A DNA stretch of 64,000 nucleotides from contig JAPDOI010000040.1 of assembly GCA_029168955.1 (NCBI GenBank), positions 1,538,501-1,602,500 of the forward strand. The letters are read 5' to 3'. The position numbers were made by a program, and so were the translations under genes. Shown here one piece after another: positions 44,385 to 55,402 of this stretch; positions within the stretch are counted from its first letter, which is position 1, and each line of letters starts with the position of its first letter. The notes under the pieces were generated by a model. That model was not told the origin of the DNA, did not search any database, and worked only from the letters and a program-made list of their open reading frames with translations. This DNA comes from Aplectana chamaeleonis. Lineage: Eukaryota > Nematoda > Chromadorea > Rhabditida > Cosmocercidae.

Positions 44385-44495
44385 TGTCGAAAAATGAGAG
44401 TAAAAATGGCAAACGACAATCGAAAAAAATCGTTCGAAAACGGCCGGCAAGCGGCAATCGGCAACCGGCAAACGGCAATTGTCGCACATCCCTGA
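44385..44495. repeat. low-complexity cryptic repeat (cggcaa motif)
   Basis: Variants of cggcaatcggcaaccggcaa ending gtcgcacatccctgatc. Resembles the abundant ccggcaaatt-type degenerate repeats of Caenorhabditis. Confidence 0.55.
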
Positions 44496-44924
44496 TCGGA
44501 GCCCCTTACACCTCGTGCCGTACCCTGGTGGGTAAACAGTGTGGAGAGGCGGTCTCTTAAGTGTTGAAAAAAAGCAAGGACGAATCGCCGAAATCCATTT
44601 TTGACCCAGGTCAATATTCAAAATTGCCACTTTTTTCAAGCCATTTTTTCTTTGCCTGAGGTCGTCCACGCTCCAAACTTGGTGAACATTTCATTCCTAT
44701 AGATCTGTACACGTATTCCAACCTTTCTCAACAGTCGACAAATCAATCGGTTATCGATCTTTCTAGAATCCATTGAGAAATACAAAATGCGATGAGAAAT
44801 CTTCAACCGCACCTGAACACAATGTTTGCCGCCTGGATGTCTACGGGGATGAAAAAAAAAATAGTGAAAATGTGGGAGCCTTGAAATGGGTACAGCCCTC
44901 AAATGAATTTCGGCAACTTGTACG

Positions 44925-45345
44925 TTCTCTGTTGCCAGATGAGCGCAAGTCTACCGAAAACCATAACGATCTGCTCCGGGTCACTAGTTTTTATTCCTGA
45001 TCAAATAACCGGACTATCGGATCATCCCATCTCGTGCGCGGTCTGCCTAACGGTCCTTGCGGTCTCGCGAAATCCAGCTGTTGAATCGAGATGTGCAACG
45101 GTTGTCTGCAAGACGAGCTAGATGACCAGCCCATCATTTTTTAGCGGCGTGTAGATATTAGGCCAACTACATCTCTCACTCGTGTACACTGCCGCAGTTC
45201 CTGGTTGCTCACTTTGTCTCTCAGGGACAATCCACATAGGTGCCTTTCCATGCTCTTCCGGTAACCGCAAACATTTGCTCGACCTCTTTCGTGGTCGACC
45301 AGGTTTCGCTGCCATATGTCATTGCCTGAATCTGAAAGAGTATCT
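44925..45345 (-). pseudogene. RTE ORF2 C-terminal fragment, copy 4
   Basis: The minus strand reads IQAMTYGSETWSTTKEVEQM then a frameshift, LRDKVSNQELRQCTRVRDVV, more breaks and RTRWDDPIVRLFDQE. This is the post-palm region of an RTE reverse transcriptase; nothing upstream of YGSETW remains. Confidence 0.65.
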
Positions 45346-45390
45346 GGGCCGGCAGTACAGTACGTACTGCCAGCCCAGATACTCTTTCAG
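45332..45390. repeat. near-perfect hairpin, 27-bp arms
   Basis: ctgaaagagtatctgggc and gcccagatactctttcag pair. The arms continue to ggcagtac/gtactgcc with one mismatch over 27 bp and a five-base loop. It lies at the junction of the RTE fragment and repeat G. Confidence 0.85.
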
Positions 45391-45392
45391 AT

Positions 45393-46195
45393 ATTCGAGG
45401 ACTTTACGTGCCAGCTTTCGCGACTTGATATGGTCGGAAAGTTCAGGTGAAGAAGACCATTGTTTCAGAGTTCTGATTAGAGCACTTTTGAGCAAATTAT
45501 TGACAAAAGGTGCGCATGTTGTCAACGTTGCTAGTTTCGCCCTCTTTTTCCCTATGTGAGCAGCAGTACTGTATGAATACAAGGTCCATCATCTCGTCGC
45601 GACGATTTAGTGGCTCGGGGGTTCGCGCGAGAGATTCTGAGTCGAGGGAGCTAATGAACCCTTCTGGCAAACTGATTGTACGCGCAGACCATCGCTGTTT
45701 GAGGCCGCACTGATTGGTTTTATTCTACCCTCACCTCACTCCATCCTCCACTCCAGTTGTCATGCCAGAGAGAGACCTCGAGGCGACCTTAACTCCACGT
45801 CACCTCGACATTTCTGGCGTGTAACCTGGAAGTCGTGAGCATGTGGTGTGGCGTGACTCGGAGCTCAACCTGCAAACTACAACAACAATAACGAACCACC
45901 CTCTCCCTCTCGTAGGTTAGCGTTCACCCTGCAACATTCACATGTTTCAATGTTTTCAAATGTTTTATTGCAATAAACTACCATAACAACATCATAGAAA
46001 AGCTACATTTTCAACCTATTCCAACTGAGCAATAAAGTAGGTGGCAGACTAAACACAACATCAACTGAAGATTAAAAAAAAACAATTGAGTGAGGGATGA
46101 AGAAAATTTTTGCCCATCCCCTTAACATCACAGCAGTTTTAAAAGAGTGTTGGTGGTTTATCTAAAAGTACCGAAGACTACTCAGGAAGGCTTAG
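45393..46195. repeat. unclassified repeat G, copy 2 (without the LINE and MITE)
   Basis: Homologous to both halves of copy 1. Around 45690 it lacks the 3.05-kb LINE, and around 45970 it lacks the 289-bp MITE. Confidence 0.7.
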
Positions 46196-46526
46196 TACGG
46201 AGGGTTACCGCTCCCGTAGATGCACCTTTTGCCCTGCAGCCACCCTCTAGAAGAGAAAACCAAGGCTCAAAAGACCATTTGAAAAATAAACGGCTCTTTA
46301 GCACCACTTTTTCCAAAGGTCACTTTTTTCAATTTATTTCTCTCTCTACAGGAGCAACTCTGCTTTTTCCCACTCCTCCGTCAGTCTATTTTACCGAACC
46401 ACTGAGCTGCGACCCTTTATAGCAATGTGCATGACACTGAAAGGCTCCCAAACACCATTTTTCGCTATTTGGAAATCTGCATTATTGACGAGCATTTACG
46501 TCAGCAGCAAAGTGGACTAGCCTACC
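46196..46526. other. no supported feature
   Basis: A plus frame over 46147-46422 begins inside repeat G and is not conserved in its copy 1. Confidence 0.4.
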
Positions 46527-46530
46527 TTAA

Positions 46531-47006
46531 AGGCGCAGTCCAACCTTGGAATCGGTTTTCAGTTTTCCTGTCTATCCTGAACACGGTCCCAAGTTGATTC
46601 CAACGATGTCTCTGTAATCGTACAATACCCTCTGAGAACGGAGTTATGGCCCCTCAAAAACTGAGGTGCGGAAGCATGGTGGACGAGTTGTTCTAGGCTT
46701 GTAACTTCTGTCATCTGCAACCGCTGTATGCGTGCCGACCTGAATGAAGAGAGAGGCTGAGAATGAAGGGAAGAACGGGGCTACTGATTGGAAGGCATCG
46801 CTCATCTCGCCACTGTTGAGCTCGAAAGATTGTAAGAGAGGGGTGCCAAAGTGGCTTCCCGAGGTGGGCGCCCCAGGGTGGCTTCCTCCTATATCTCGCT
46901 TATTCGAAGGAGTTGAGAGCTCGCACTTCGCAAGTGGTATACGGGGTGGGTCTACTTCACAATTATGTGGAAATCTCAGATTTCGTCCCTGAGCTTAGAC
47001 TGTGCG
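46531..47006. mobile_element. chimeric TTAA MITE, family B-prime, copy 1
   Basis: Outer ends are family B-like (aggcgcagtccaac; ttagactgtgcg). The left half matches C2 interiors (gattccaacgatgtctctg, gagaatgaagggaagaacgg) and the right half matches family B (agatatagg-type, gcgagctctca-type). Confidence 0.65.
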
Positions 47007-47010
47007 TTGA

Positions 47011-47466
47011 AGGGCACAGTACACCCTCAGATATGACTTTTGAGATTTTCATGTAATTGTGTAGCGACCCCTCCTGTATAACACGTGCCAATTGCGAGAT
47101 CTCAATTCCTCCAAATAAGCGAGATATAAGCGACCACCACAGGCCCGACCCCCTAACCGATTTTCGAACTCTATAGCGGCTCGATGGATGGATGAAATTC
47201 AACAAGTCTTCGTTCTTCAGTCCATTACTGGACTGTCTCCTTATCCTGGCTTTCTCTCATGCAACGATTGCGAATGAAGAGAAATACAGGCCTGAGACAA
47301 CTCGTCCACCAATTTTTCACCCTTAAAATTTAGGCATCTTTGAAGAGCCAGAACTCTGTTCAATAGGGGTCTAGGACGATTTCAGAAATACCACTGTGAT
47401 CAGCGCGTGACTCTCTCCAAGATAAGCATGGAATCCGAAAATTAATTTCCCGGATGTTCTGTGCCT
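47011..47466. mobile_element. MITE family B, copy 3, adjoining B-prime
   Basis: agggcacagtacaccctcag to ttctgtgcct. It shares an eroded TTAA (TTGA, 47007-47010) with the preceding element. Confidence 0.7.
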
Positions 47467-47586
47467 TTAAATTCGGCGGGGCTGTTGTTTGGAAGGAGGT
47501 CGCAAAGCTCTGCCATGAATGGAGGGGGTCTGAACAACAAACGCAGTTTGTTCAAGGGATTGCTTGATCCTTTTTGGTTAGCACTC

Positions 47587-48672
47587 ACAAGGGAAGTATA
47601 CAAAGCGTAGGTCGAATCTGCCAAAACGACTAGTGTCGTCAGTATCTCTTGTGGCTCAATGGTAAAACAGCGCAGTATGCCGCCGCGAGCCGCAGGTTCC
47701 AAGAAGTTACAAGCTTAAAAAGCTCATTTTTTGTGCTTTTTGTACCTTCCAAAAAGCGCGTTATTCTTCGGAAATTCCGGAAACGGACCTCATAAATGTG
47801 TTCAGCACCCAAAACTACCACTCTGAGCAAATTTTGGGTGAACGCACGTTTTCCGTACTTTGTCCAGACTGACAGCGTTTTGGACATGTACGGATTTTCG
47901 GTTGGGCGCTTTTTTCTCCTAATTGAGGGCTCTGGAAGCGTTTTAGAAAAACGTTCCAGTCTTGACTTAAAATTCTCCCAGGGGGCTTTTTTGGGGCGCT
48001 GATCACGATTCTGTGATTTATTAGTCGATTTTCAAAAGTTTTCGGCTCGTTTCGTTTGAAGCTTCCCAACCGGGGAAAATTTCGAGGGAAAAAGGCCACT
48101 TTCGAGATTTCCGGTTTTCTACGATAGATATGTCTCAAAATCATTTGCTGAGGGTTATTTAGAGTTCTAAACACGAAACTGGAGTCCGTTTATCGATTTT
48201 TTGAAGATTACGGTATATTACGGAGGGTATACGGTAGTTTGGTCAAAATCTCAGATTTTCCTCAAAATTTGTAGACGGGGGTTAATCGGGGTGGAGAATA
48301 CGAATTTAACGTCCGTTTGTCGATTTTCATAATACTAAGGGGGGTTTTGACCCCTAAATGACATGTTACCTACCGTAACCTACAGTAAACCTAAAAAATT
48401 TCGACAAATGGACTCCAGATTCGTGTTCACCACCCTAGATTACCCCTAAATACAACTTTTGAGCTAAATCCGAGGAAAATTTTCGAAACTCCAAAAAAAT
48501 GCCTGATGGGTAGGTACCCTTGCCTTTTCGCCAGGCTTAAAAAATGCTCATAACTTTTTTGAACCTGCGGCTCGCGGCGGGATACTGCACATTTTTACTA
48601 TTGAGCCAGAAGAGATACTAACCATACTAGTCGTTTTGGCAGATCCGACCTACGCTTTTTATACTTCCCTTG
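47587..48672. mobile_element. long-TIR element P with tRNA-like boxes in both TIRs
   Basis: Arms of about 150 bp: acaagggaagtatacaaagc at the left and gctttttatacttcccttgt at the right. Each arm contains tggctcaatggtaaa (or its variant) followed by gccgcgagccgcaggttc, recalling pol III A and B boxes. The interior has its own inverted repeat (gactccagattcgtgtt and its counterpart). It interrupts repeat H copy 2. Confidence 0.65.
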
Positions 48673-48790
48673 TCAGTATTCGGAACAATACTAAATGAAG
48701 CAATGGGTGGTAGCGTAACCATTCAAAGTATTTCTATGATTTCCGAATCAGCAGCCATTGACTGCAATAGCATAAATCTAATATTAAAGG
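48673..48790. repeat. repeat H, copy 2, middle part
   Basis: Matches 25990-26120 and lies between element P and PLE copy 2. The right remainder is at about 50690-50765. Confidence 0.6.
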
Positions 48791-48847
48791 TATAATAGCA
48801 AATAATCTTCTGAAGCTTGCCAACCGAGATAGTACAGATTTTATTCA

Positions 48848-48882
48848 GTTAACGTTTCGGCGTTATCGCCTTCTTTGGAGCC
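48848..48882 (-). ncRNA. decayed hammerhead-like motif, left terminal repeat
   Basis: The minus strand reads ggctccaaagaaggcg then ataacgccgaaacgtt. Stem II and GAAA are kept; the CTGAAGA core is damaged. Confidence 0.4.
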
Positions 48883-49009
48883 TGGAAATCGAAAAAAACA
48901 TTTGGGAAACTACCCGATCAAACGCTATTTCATTCTACAGAGTTTCATTCAGTATGTAACCAGATCACTCACGAAGCAACATATGCAATGAAAAGTAGAC
49001 CAACCTTAG

Positions 49010-49530
49010 GCCCCCCTCAGACTTCGTCGAAAAACCTGCTGACTGAGTCCGAATGAGTCCGGGGCGGAAAAACCGTTCTCGACCGTCTGCAATCGACTGG
49101 GTCCGGTTTCCCCCAACGCCACCCAGTTCCTCTGCGAAACACGCAATCGATAGTCAGCGGCAGCAGTAGGTGGGGCAGAGCGCAGACGACGAGGGTCGGG
49201 ATACGGCGGGACTCGGCAGGTCGCAGTCGGCCGAAGAAAATGCACCCAAAACACAAGAGAAACTCCTATATCGACCGGGTGGGGTGAGGATGAATTCGGT
49301 CGGGACGCAGCGGGACTCAGTGGGACCCAGTAGGTGCATTGGCCCCGCCCTTATACGCATGAGAACCATCAGTATCGACCGGGGGGGGGGATTGCGGTGG
49401 GCACCAGACGGTTGCAGTCGGACTCAGAGGGTTGATTTTTTTTTGCACCCGTCTCCCACGAATTTGGTGCGTATCGACCAGGTGGGACTCAGTAGATGCA
49501 ACGACCATGACGGGGGCCATAGACTGTGAG
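49010..49530. repeat. degenerate G-rich repeat (tatcgaccgggtggg motif)
   Basis: Words like atcgaccgggtggg, gggactcag and cagtaggtgc recur with decay, including a ten-G run near 49381. Open frames here are by-products. Confidence 0.5.
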
Positions 49531-49548
49531 TCGAGACGCTCAACTAGT

Positions 49549-49779
49549 TTCCGTGTGCGAGTGCGTGCTCACGGAAATGCATTCTTTGAGGTGGCGGTCT
49601 CGATTTTATCATGTGTGCCTGACATCGCAGCTTCCAGAACCCTCGAAGCGTTTTGGATTGCGGCCAAAAATCCAAATATCAATCGCAAGGAGGAGCGTAT
49701 CGTAGTCGCTCAAGAGTTGTCACGGTTCTTTGACCTGTGTGGGTTTGGGGACACAGATCAGCCACAAGCACTGCCTTGA
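49549..49779 (+). pseudogene. PLE GIY-YIG C-terminal fragment
   Basis: SRTLEAFWIAAKNPNINRKE then ERIVVAQELSRFFDLCGF matches the end of PLE proteins and keeps the glutamate lost in copy 1. The GIY-YIG core is missing. Confidence 0.7.
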
Positions 49780-49852
49780 GGTAATTAGTTCGCCACAAGC
49801 AGTACCTTGAGGTAATTAGGCCGCCACGGGCAGTACGTCGAGGTAATCAGTG
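49751..49852. repeat. short tandem repeat, about 34 bp, three units
   Basis: gccacaagcactgccttgag, then variants ending ggtaattagt, at the end of the PLE coding fragment. Confidence 0.65.
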
Positions 49853-49954
49853 CTGTATATAAGGCTGTCTGTCTTAGTCCATAGCATTGGCTCATTCCGC
49901 TCCGTCTGTGTCGATCTGAGGGTGACTAGTTGAGCGTCTCGGCTCACAGTTTAA

Positions 49955-50438
49955 AGGCAGTGTTCACGATGAGAATTGTTTTTCTGTTTTCCCGCCTATC
50001 TTGAAAACGGCCCCACGCTGATTCCAATGATGTCTCTGAAATCGTACAAGACCTTCTGGGAATGGAGTTATGGCCCCTCAAAAATTGAGCTAGGGAAAAT
50101 GGTGGACGAGTTGTCCAAGGCTTGTAACTTGCGCCTTTTGCAGCCGATCTATGCGAGCTGACCTGAGTAAAGAGAGACGTTGAGAATGAAGGGAAGAACG
50201 GGGCCAATGATTGAAAATCATCGCTCATCTCACGATCTTGAGCATTCATTTGCTTACGTCGGTGGGCGTGTGATGCGCTTTTGAGGTTTGCCTTGCGCTC
50301 GAAATGGCAAATTCAGGCTCGTATGAAGCTTTTCCTGGCTCGTTTTCATGCGTTCTTTTGACGTCGACGTTACATTGTGCCCCTCCACTACCCATTCCTA
50401 GTGGAAACTGAAACACATTTTTTATCGTGAACACTGCC
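49955..50438. mobile_element. TTAA MITE family C2, copy 2, nested in PLE copy 2
   Basis: aggcagtgttcacgatga to tttatcgtgaacactgcct, flanked by TTAA (49951-49954, 50439-50442). It shares long interior blocks with 15705-16188. Confidence 0.8.
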
Positions 50439-50564
50439 TTTAAGGATGGTACATTTTTCATTACATATGTTGCTTCGTGAGTGATCTAGTTACATACTGA
50501 ATGAAACTCTGTAGAATGAAATAGCGTTTGATCGGGTAGTTTCCCAAATGTTTTTCCGATTCCC

Positions 50565-50601
50565 AGGCCTCGAAGAAGGCGATAACGCCGAAACGTTAGC
50601 C
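50565..50601 (+). ncRNA. hammerhead-like motif, right terminal repeat of PLE copy 2
   Basis: ggcct-cgaagaaggcgataa then cgccgaaacgttagcc. Stem I (ggc/gcc), stem II (ggcg/cgcc) and GAAAC are present; the CTGAAGA core has one inserted or changed base (ctcgaaga). Confidence 0.45.
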
Positions 50602-50689
50602 GAATAAAATCTGTACTATCTCGGTTGGCAAGCTACAGAAGACTATTTGCTATTATATCAACAGTTGCGATGCCGAGATTTATCGAAAG

Positions 50690-51171
50690 CCGTACATGGA
50701 TATTGATATCAAAGGTGTTCTTCGTCTCTACGACTGAGTTTGGAAACCTCCACTCCTCAACTCGGGCACAGCACTCGTTTGTGAGGCTCTAGTGGTGCTT
50801 CGGCGTTTCGCCGCTGCTGATTCTTGCGGCACGTCTGAGGTGGTCATCGTCAGCTCATTGAAGGGCAAGAGAGCAGGAAACGAGACGCAAAGGCTCCGGC
50901 GAGCGTAACAGAGGCGCAGAGAATCTGTTCAATAGCGTTGCGACATCGTGCGCTCGTATTCTTCCTGCTCTTCTCCTTATATCACCTGAAGACTATCAAC
51001 CGCACGCCGGAATTAGGGCGATTCCAAGATCGACCTATGACAGACCTACCACGAAAGCCAGCAGTTTTTGTGCTCTGTCAATCGATCGTGGGTTGCCTAC
51101 CAGGGAGTGGCCTGTTACGCCCACTTCTCCGTCGTCGCGCTAATTATACCTTGAAGCAATTGGTGATTATT
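50690..51171. other. end of repeat H copy 2, then no supported feature
   Basis: 50690-50765 completes repeat H. 50795-50835 shares gccgctgctgattcttgcgg with the foldback at 60745 in part. Confidence 0.4.
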
Positions 51172-51175
51172 TAAC

Positions 51176-51862
51176 TGTTTTGCTTTGCTACGGATTAGTA
51201 TGATTTGGAAATGAAACATTTGTGAGAAACTCGTTAAAAAAAGTGAAAAGTCTTAAGCTACTGATTTGGCATGGGGATAAACTCGAAAGAAGCGCTAAAA
51301 ACTCTGTGAAATGATTCATCGTTGATTTGGCTGCGCACTAGCTTACTAAACAACAAAAATTGAGGGTGACATCGAAAAACCAAATCACGCTAATCCTACT
51401 AAGCACACACATTTATTCGTGTGACTGCAATTCTCTTAGTTGACGGCATTCGCATAAACACAGTACGTGATGTTATTTCCACATTCATTAATTGATAGTC
51501 AATCGGAAGCGAACGCGTCAAATAATTTAGTAATGCTTGAAAATCAATATTTCTGAATGATTGAGGTGGGAGACAACATAATTTTGCAAGGGCCTGAGAG
51601 TTGTTAACCTAAACTGCAAGCGTTAGGTTGATTTCAGAGGAGATGTGCATGATTTGGTTTTTCAATCTCACACTCAATTTTTGTTGTTTAGTAAACAAGT
51701 GCACAGCCAAATCAACGATGAATCATTTCACTGAGTTTTTAGCGCTTCTTTTGAGTTTATTCCCATGCCAAATCAGTAGCATAAGACATTTCACTTCTTT
51801 CAACGAGTTTCTCACAAATGTTTCATTTCCAAATCATACTATTCCGTAGCAAAGCAAAACAG
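51176..51862. mobile_element. foldback element Q with TTAA target
   Basis: ctgttttgctttgctacgga and tccgtagcaaagcaaaacag at the ends, TTAA on both sides (51172-51175, 51863-51866). The arms are complementary over about 215 bp with small indels. Confidence 0.8.
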
Positions 51863-51903
51863 TTAAATAATTTGATTTTATTTTAGCAAAGGCTTCCTTT
51901 TAA

Positions 51904-52075
51904 AGGCACATTACACCCTCAGATATGACCTTTCAAATGTTCATGCAGCTGTGTAGTAGACCCCTCTTGCATAACACTTGCACACCCCTTCTAGCACCAC
52001 CACAGTTCACACCCTTTTTCATGGTTTCCGAACCCAATAACGACTAGATGAACGGTTGAATCACAACCGCGTTTT
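51904..52075. mobile_element. MITE family B, left fragment
   Basis: aggcacattacaccctcag after a TTAA at 51900-51903, continuing in diverged form to about 52075. The right half has been replaced by the minisatellite. Confidence 0.6.
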
Positions 52076-52109
52076 CGATTGTCACTCCCTTGCCGGTCCT
52101 CCCGGTTGG

Positions 52110-54300
52110 GTCGAACACACGATCCGTAACGCTTGGCATACTCGCAGTTGGGTCCCGCCCTCTTTCCCCGGCGCTTGGCGCTTTTTAGTCGAGTCTCACA
52201 CACTTTCCCCGGCGCTTGGCGCACTTCCAGTTTGGTCCCGCACACTTTCCTAGGCGCTTGGCGTACCCGAAGTTGGGTCCCGCACACATTTTCTGGCGCT
52301 TTGTGTGCTCCCAGCTAGATCCCGCACACGTACCCGGCGCATGGCGCACTCCAAGTTGAGTCCCTCACGCTTTGCTCGGCGCTTGGCGCACCCGAAGTTG
52401 GAGCCCGCTCACGTTCCTCGGTGCTTGGCGCGCTCCCAGTTGGGTCCCGCACACTTTCCCCGGCGCTTGGCGCACTTCCAGTTGGGTCCCGCACGCTTTC
52501 CTCGGCGCTTGGCGCACTTGTGGTTGGGTCCCGCACACGTTCTGTGGGGTTTGGCACACTTCCAGTTGGGCACCGCGCACGTTCCCCGGCGCTTGGAGCG
52601 CTCCCAGTTGGGTCCCGCACACTTTCTCCGGCGCTCAGCGCTTTTTATTTGGGGTCCCGCACACGTTCCCCGTCGCTTGGCACACTTTTAGTTGGGTCGC
52701 GAACACGTTCCCCGGCGCTTGGCGCACTTGTGGTTGGGTCCCGCACACGTTCTGTGGGGTTTGGCACACTTCCAGTTGGGCACCGCGCACGTTCCCCGAG
52801 GCTCAGCACAGTTCTAGTTGGGTTCCGCATACGTTGCCCGGCGCTTGGCGCACTTCTACTTGGGTCCTGCACACGTTCCCCGGCGCTTGACGCACTTATA
52901 GCTGGGTTCCGCACATGTTCCTGGCGCTCGGCGCACTTCTAGTTGGGTCCCGCTTACGTTTCCCGGCGCTCAGCACAGTTCTAGTTTTGTCCCGCATACG
53001 TTGCCCAGCGCTTGGCGCACTTCTACTTGGGTCCTGCACACGTTCCCCGGCGCTTGGCGCACTTATAGCTGGGTTCCGCACATGTTCCTGGCGCTCGGCG
53101 CCCTTCTAGTTGGGTCCCGAACACGTTCCCCGGCGCTCAGCACAGTTCTAGTTGGGTCCCGCATACGTTGCCCAGCGCTTGGCGCACTTCCACTTGGGTC
53201 CTGCACACGTTCCCCGGCGCTTGGCGCACTTATAGCTGGGTTCCGCACATGTTCCTGGCGCTCGGCGCCCTTCTATTTGGGTCCCGAACACGTCGCCCAG
53301 CGCTTGGCGCACTTTTACTTGGGTTCTGCACAAGTCTCCGGCGCTTGGCGCACTTCTACTTGGGTCCTGCACACGTTCCCCGGTGCTTGGCGCACTTATA
53401 GCTGGGTTCCGCACATGTTCCTGGCGCTTGACGCACTTCTACTTGGGTTCTGCACAAGTCTCCGGCGCTTGGCGCACTTCTACTTGGGTTCTGCACACGT
53501 CCCCGGCGCTTGGCGCACTTAAAATTGGGTCCCGCCCACCTTCCAGGCGCTTGGCGCACTTATAGCTGGGTTCCGCACATGTTCCTGGCGCTCGGCGCTT
53601 CTACTTGGGTCCTGCACACGTTTCCCGTCGCTTGGCGCACTTTTTCTTGGGTTCTGCACAAGTCTCCGGCGCTTGGCGCACTTTTACTTGGGTTCTGCAC
53701 ACGTCCCTGGCGCTTGGCGCACTTAAATTTGAGTCCCGCCCACCTTCCAGGCGCTTAGCGCACTTCTAGATGGGTCCCGCACACGTTCTCCGGCACTTGG
53801 CGCACTTCTGTTTGGGTCCCGCATACGTTGCCCAGCTCTTGCCGCCCTTCTACTTGGGTCCTGCACACGTTCCCCGGCGCTTGGCGCACTTCTACTTGGG
53901 TTCTGCACACGTTTCCCGGCGCTTGGCGCACTTCTACTTGGGTCCTGCACACGTTCCCTGGCGCTTCGCGCACTTCTACTTGGGTTCTGCACACGTTCCC
54001 AGGCGCTTGGCTCACTTATAGCTGGGTTCCGCACATATTGCTGGCGCTCGGCGCACTACTAGTTGGTTCCCGCACACGTTCCCCGGCGCTTGGCGCACTT
54101 CTACTTGGGTTCTACACACGTTCCCCGGCGCTTGGCGCACTTCTGTTTGGGTCCCGCACACGTTTCCCGTCGCTTGGCGCACTTAAATTCGGGTCCCGCC
54201 CACCTTCAAGGCGCTTAGCGCACTTCTATATGGGTCACGCACACGTTCTCCGGCACTTGGCGCACTTCTGTTTGGGTACCGTGCACGTTTTCCGTCGCTT
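52110..54300. repeat. 42-bp minisatellite array, about 52 units, with higher-order repeats
   Basis: The unit is ggcgcttggcgcacttctag followed by ttgggtcccgcacacgttcccc. Variants are ordered: acgttgcccagcgcttgg recurs every 166-167 bp (52833, 52999, 53166), about four units, and another block recurs after 220 bp. Since 42 is divisible by three, several frames on both strands stay open and give 14-residue repeats (GALPVGSRTLSPAL; GAWRTSTWVLHTFP), which I do not regard as genes. Confidence 0.85.
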
Positions 54301-54934
54301 GTTTTCATTCGTTTGTTTCGAAAGCCGCCCTTTTTCGAATGATCGACTGCTCGAATGACTTGAAAACCGCATTTTATTATGTTCTCGGTCTTCGCTGGGG
54401 AATATTAAGACACTTTCGAAATTAACATTGAGTGCTTTTTTTCTGAAATGGCACATGGCTTACTCTCAAACAAGGCATATAGGCGTTACGATGGTCACGT
54501 TCACTCATCAATGCTTCAAGTTCGGAAGTGCATTTTTCCTGTTTATTGTGTTGAGGCTAACTTTTCCCAATTACCTTGTTCCAGAGTAAGCAAAGTGTCT
54601 CCTGAAAAGGGCTCTCGAGGCTGATTTCAGTTGTCTCTCGGGATCAACGAATGGTCTATTTTGAACAGAGTGTTGACAAAGAAGCATAAAAGGCCTTTTT
54701 GAGCCCAAAACGCAAATGATATCATCGGTATTACACTTCATTCTGGCATCGCGCCCCTAAATGACGAACACTTCTCAAAATGCTGAGTACTCTTGGAACA
54801 AAACGATTCAAAGACTCGAACTTTGACAGAGCAGCGAAAATCATCACTGTCAAAATCTGTAGTCATATGCACAGCGTTAATGGTTCTCGTATGATTATGT
54901 GTCTGTTTTTTAACGCAGCTGTCATTAAGACTAC
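54301..54934. other. no supported feature
   Basis: Nothing recognised between the minisatellite and the next MITE. Confidence 0.4.
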
Positions 54935-54938
54935 TTAA

Positions 54939-55398
54939 AGGCAGCATACACGCTCGTAAACGTATTTGAGATAACTACGGAAATAGAATGGTATGGCCCA
55001 GATTACAACGCCTACTCATTTTGAAGTGTCAAAAACGACCCAAAATGCCGCTACATGAGTTAGAAGTTGGCCCCGCCCTGTATTTTCACGCCCCCTGTAT
55101 TTCCCCTTTTCCTGCAACGCAAGGTTGCTAGGTCATATTCACCGTTGCTACTGTTGGTAGGTTGCCTAACAAGTGAACCACACACGTCACTGACGGCGAA
55201 GGTGACCCAGCAACACTGCTTTGGAGCAAAAGAACAAATGCAGGGGGCGTGAAAATACAGGGCGGGGCTAACATCTAACTTATGTAGCGGCATTGTGGGC
55301 CATTTTTGACACTTCAAAATACGTAGGCATTATGTTGTAAGCCATATGGTTCGATTCACATTGTTATCCCAACCACGTTTACGAGCGTGTATGCTGCC
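54939..55398. mobile_element. MITE family A, copy 2
   Basis: TTAA-flanked, 460 bp, strongly palindromic. cctgtattttcacgccccct in one arm and its complement in the other. Confidence 0.8.
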
Positions 55399-55402
55399 TT
55401 TA

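Larger units (their letters stand above)
48791..50657 (+). mobile_element. Penelope-like element, copy 2, with inverted terminal repeats
   Basis: About 200 bp at each end (48791-48990 and 50457-50657) are inverted copies. Each holds a hammerhead-like core (gataacgccgaaacgttagc on the right), and between them is a PLE C-terminal coding fragment. A C2 MITE at 49955-50438 is nested inside. PLE terminal repeats may be direct or inverted, so this is read as one short PLE insertion. Confidence 0.65.

Noticed and set aside
45118..45315. Independent small gene
   Set aside because: The reading just upstream in another frame is YGSETWSTTK, so it is an RTE fragment.
47650..47710. tRNA gene
   Set aside because: A- and B-box-like words exist but acceptor, anticodon and T stems do not pair; both copies lie in transposon arms.
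52305..54358. Long open frames encoding 14-residue repeat proteins
   Set aside because: Several frames on both strands are open at once because the unit is 42 bp without stops. No start context, splice site or conserved composition favours one.
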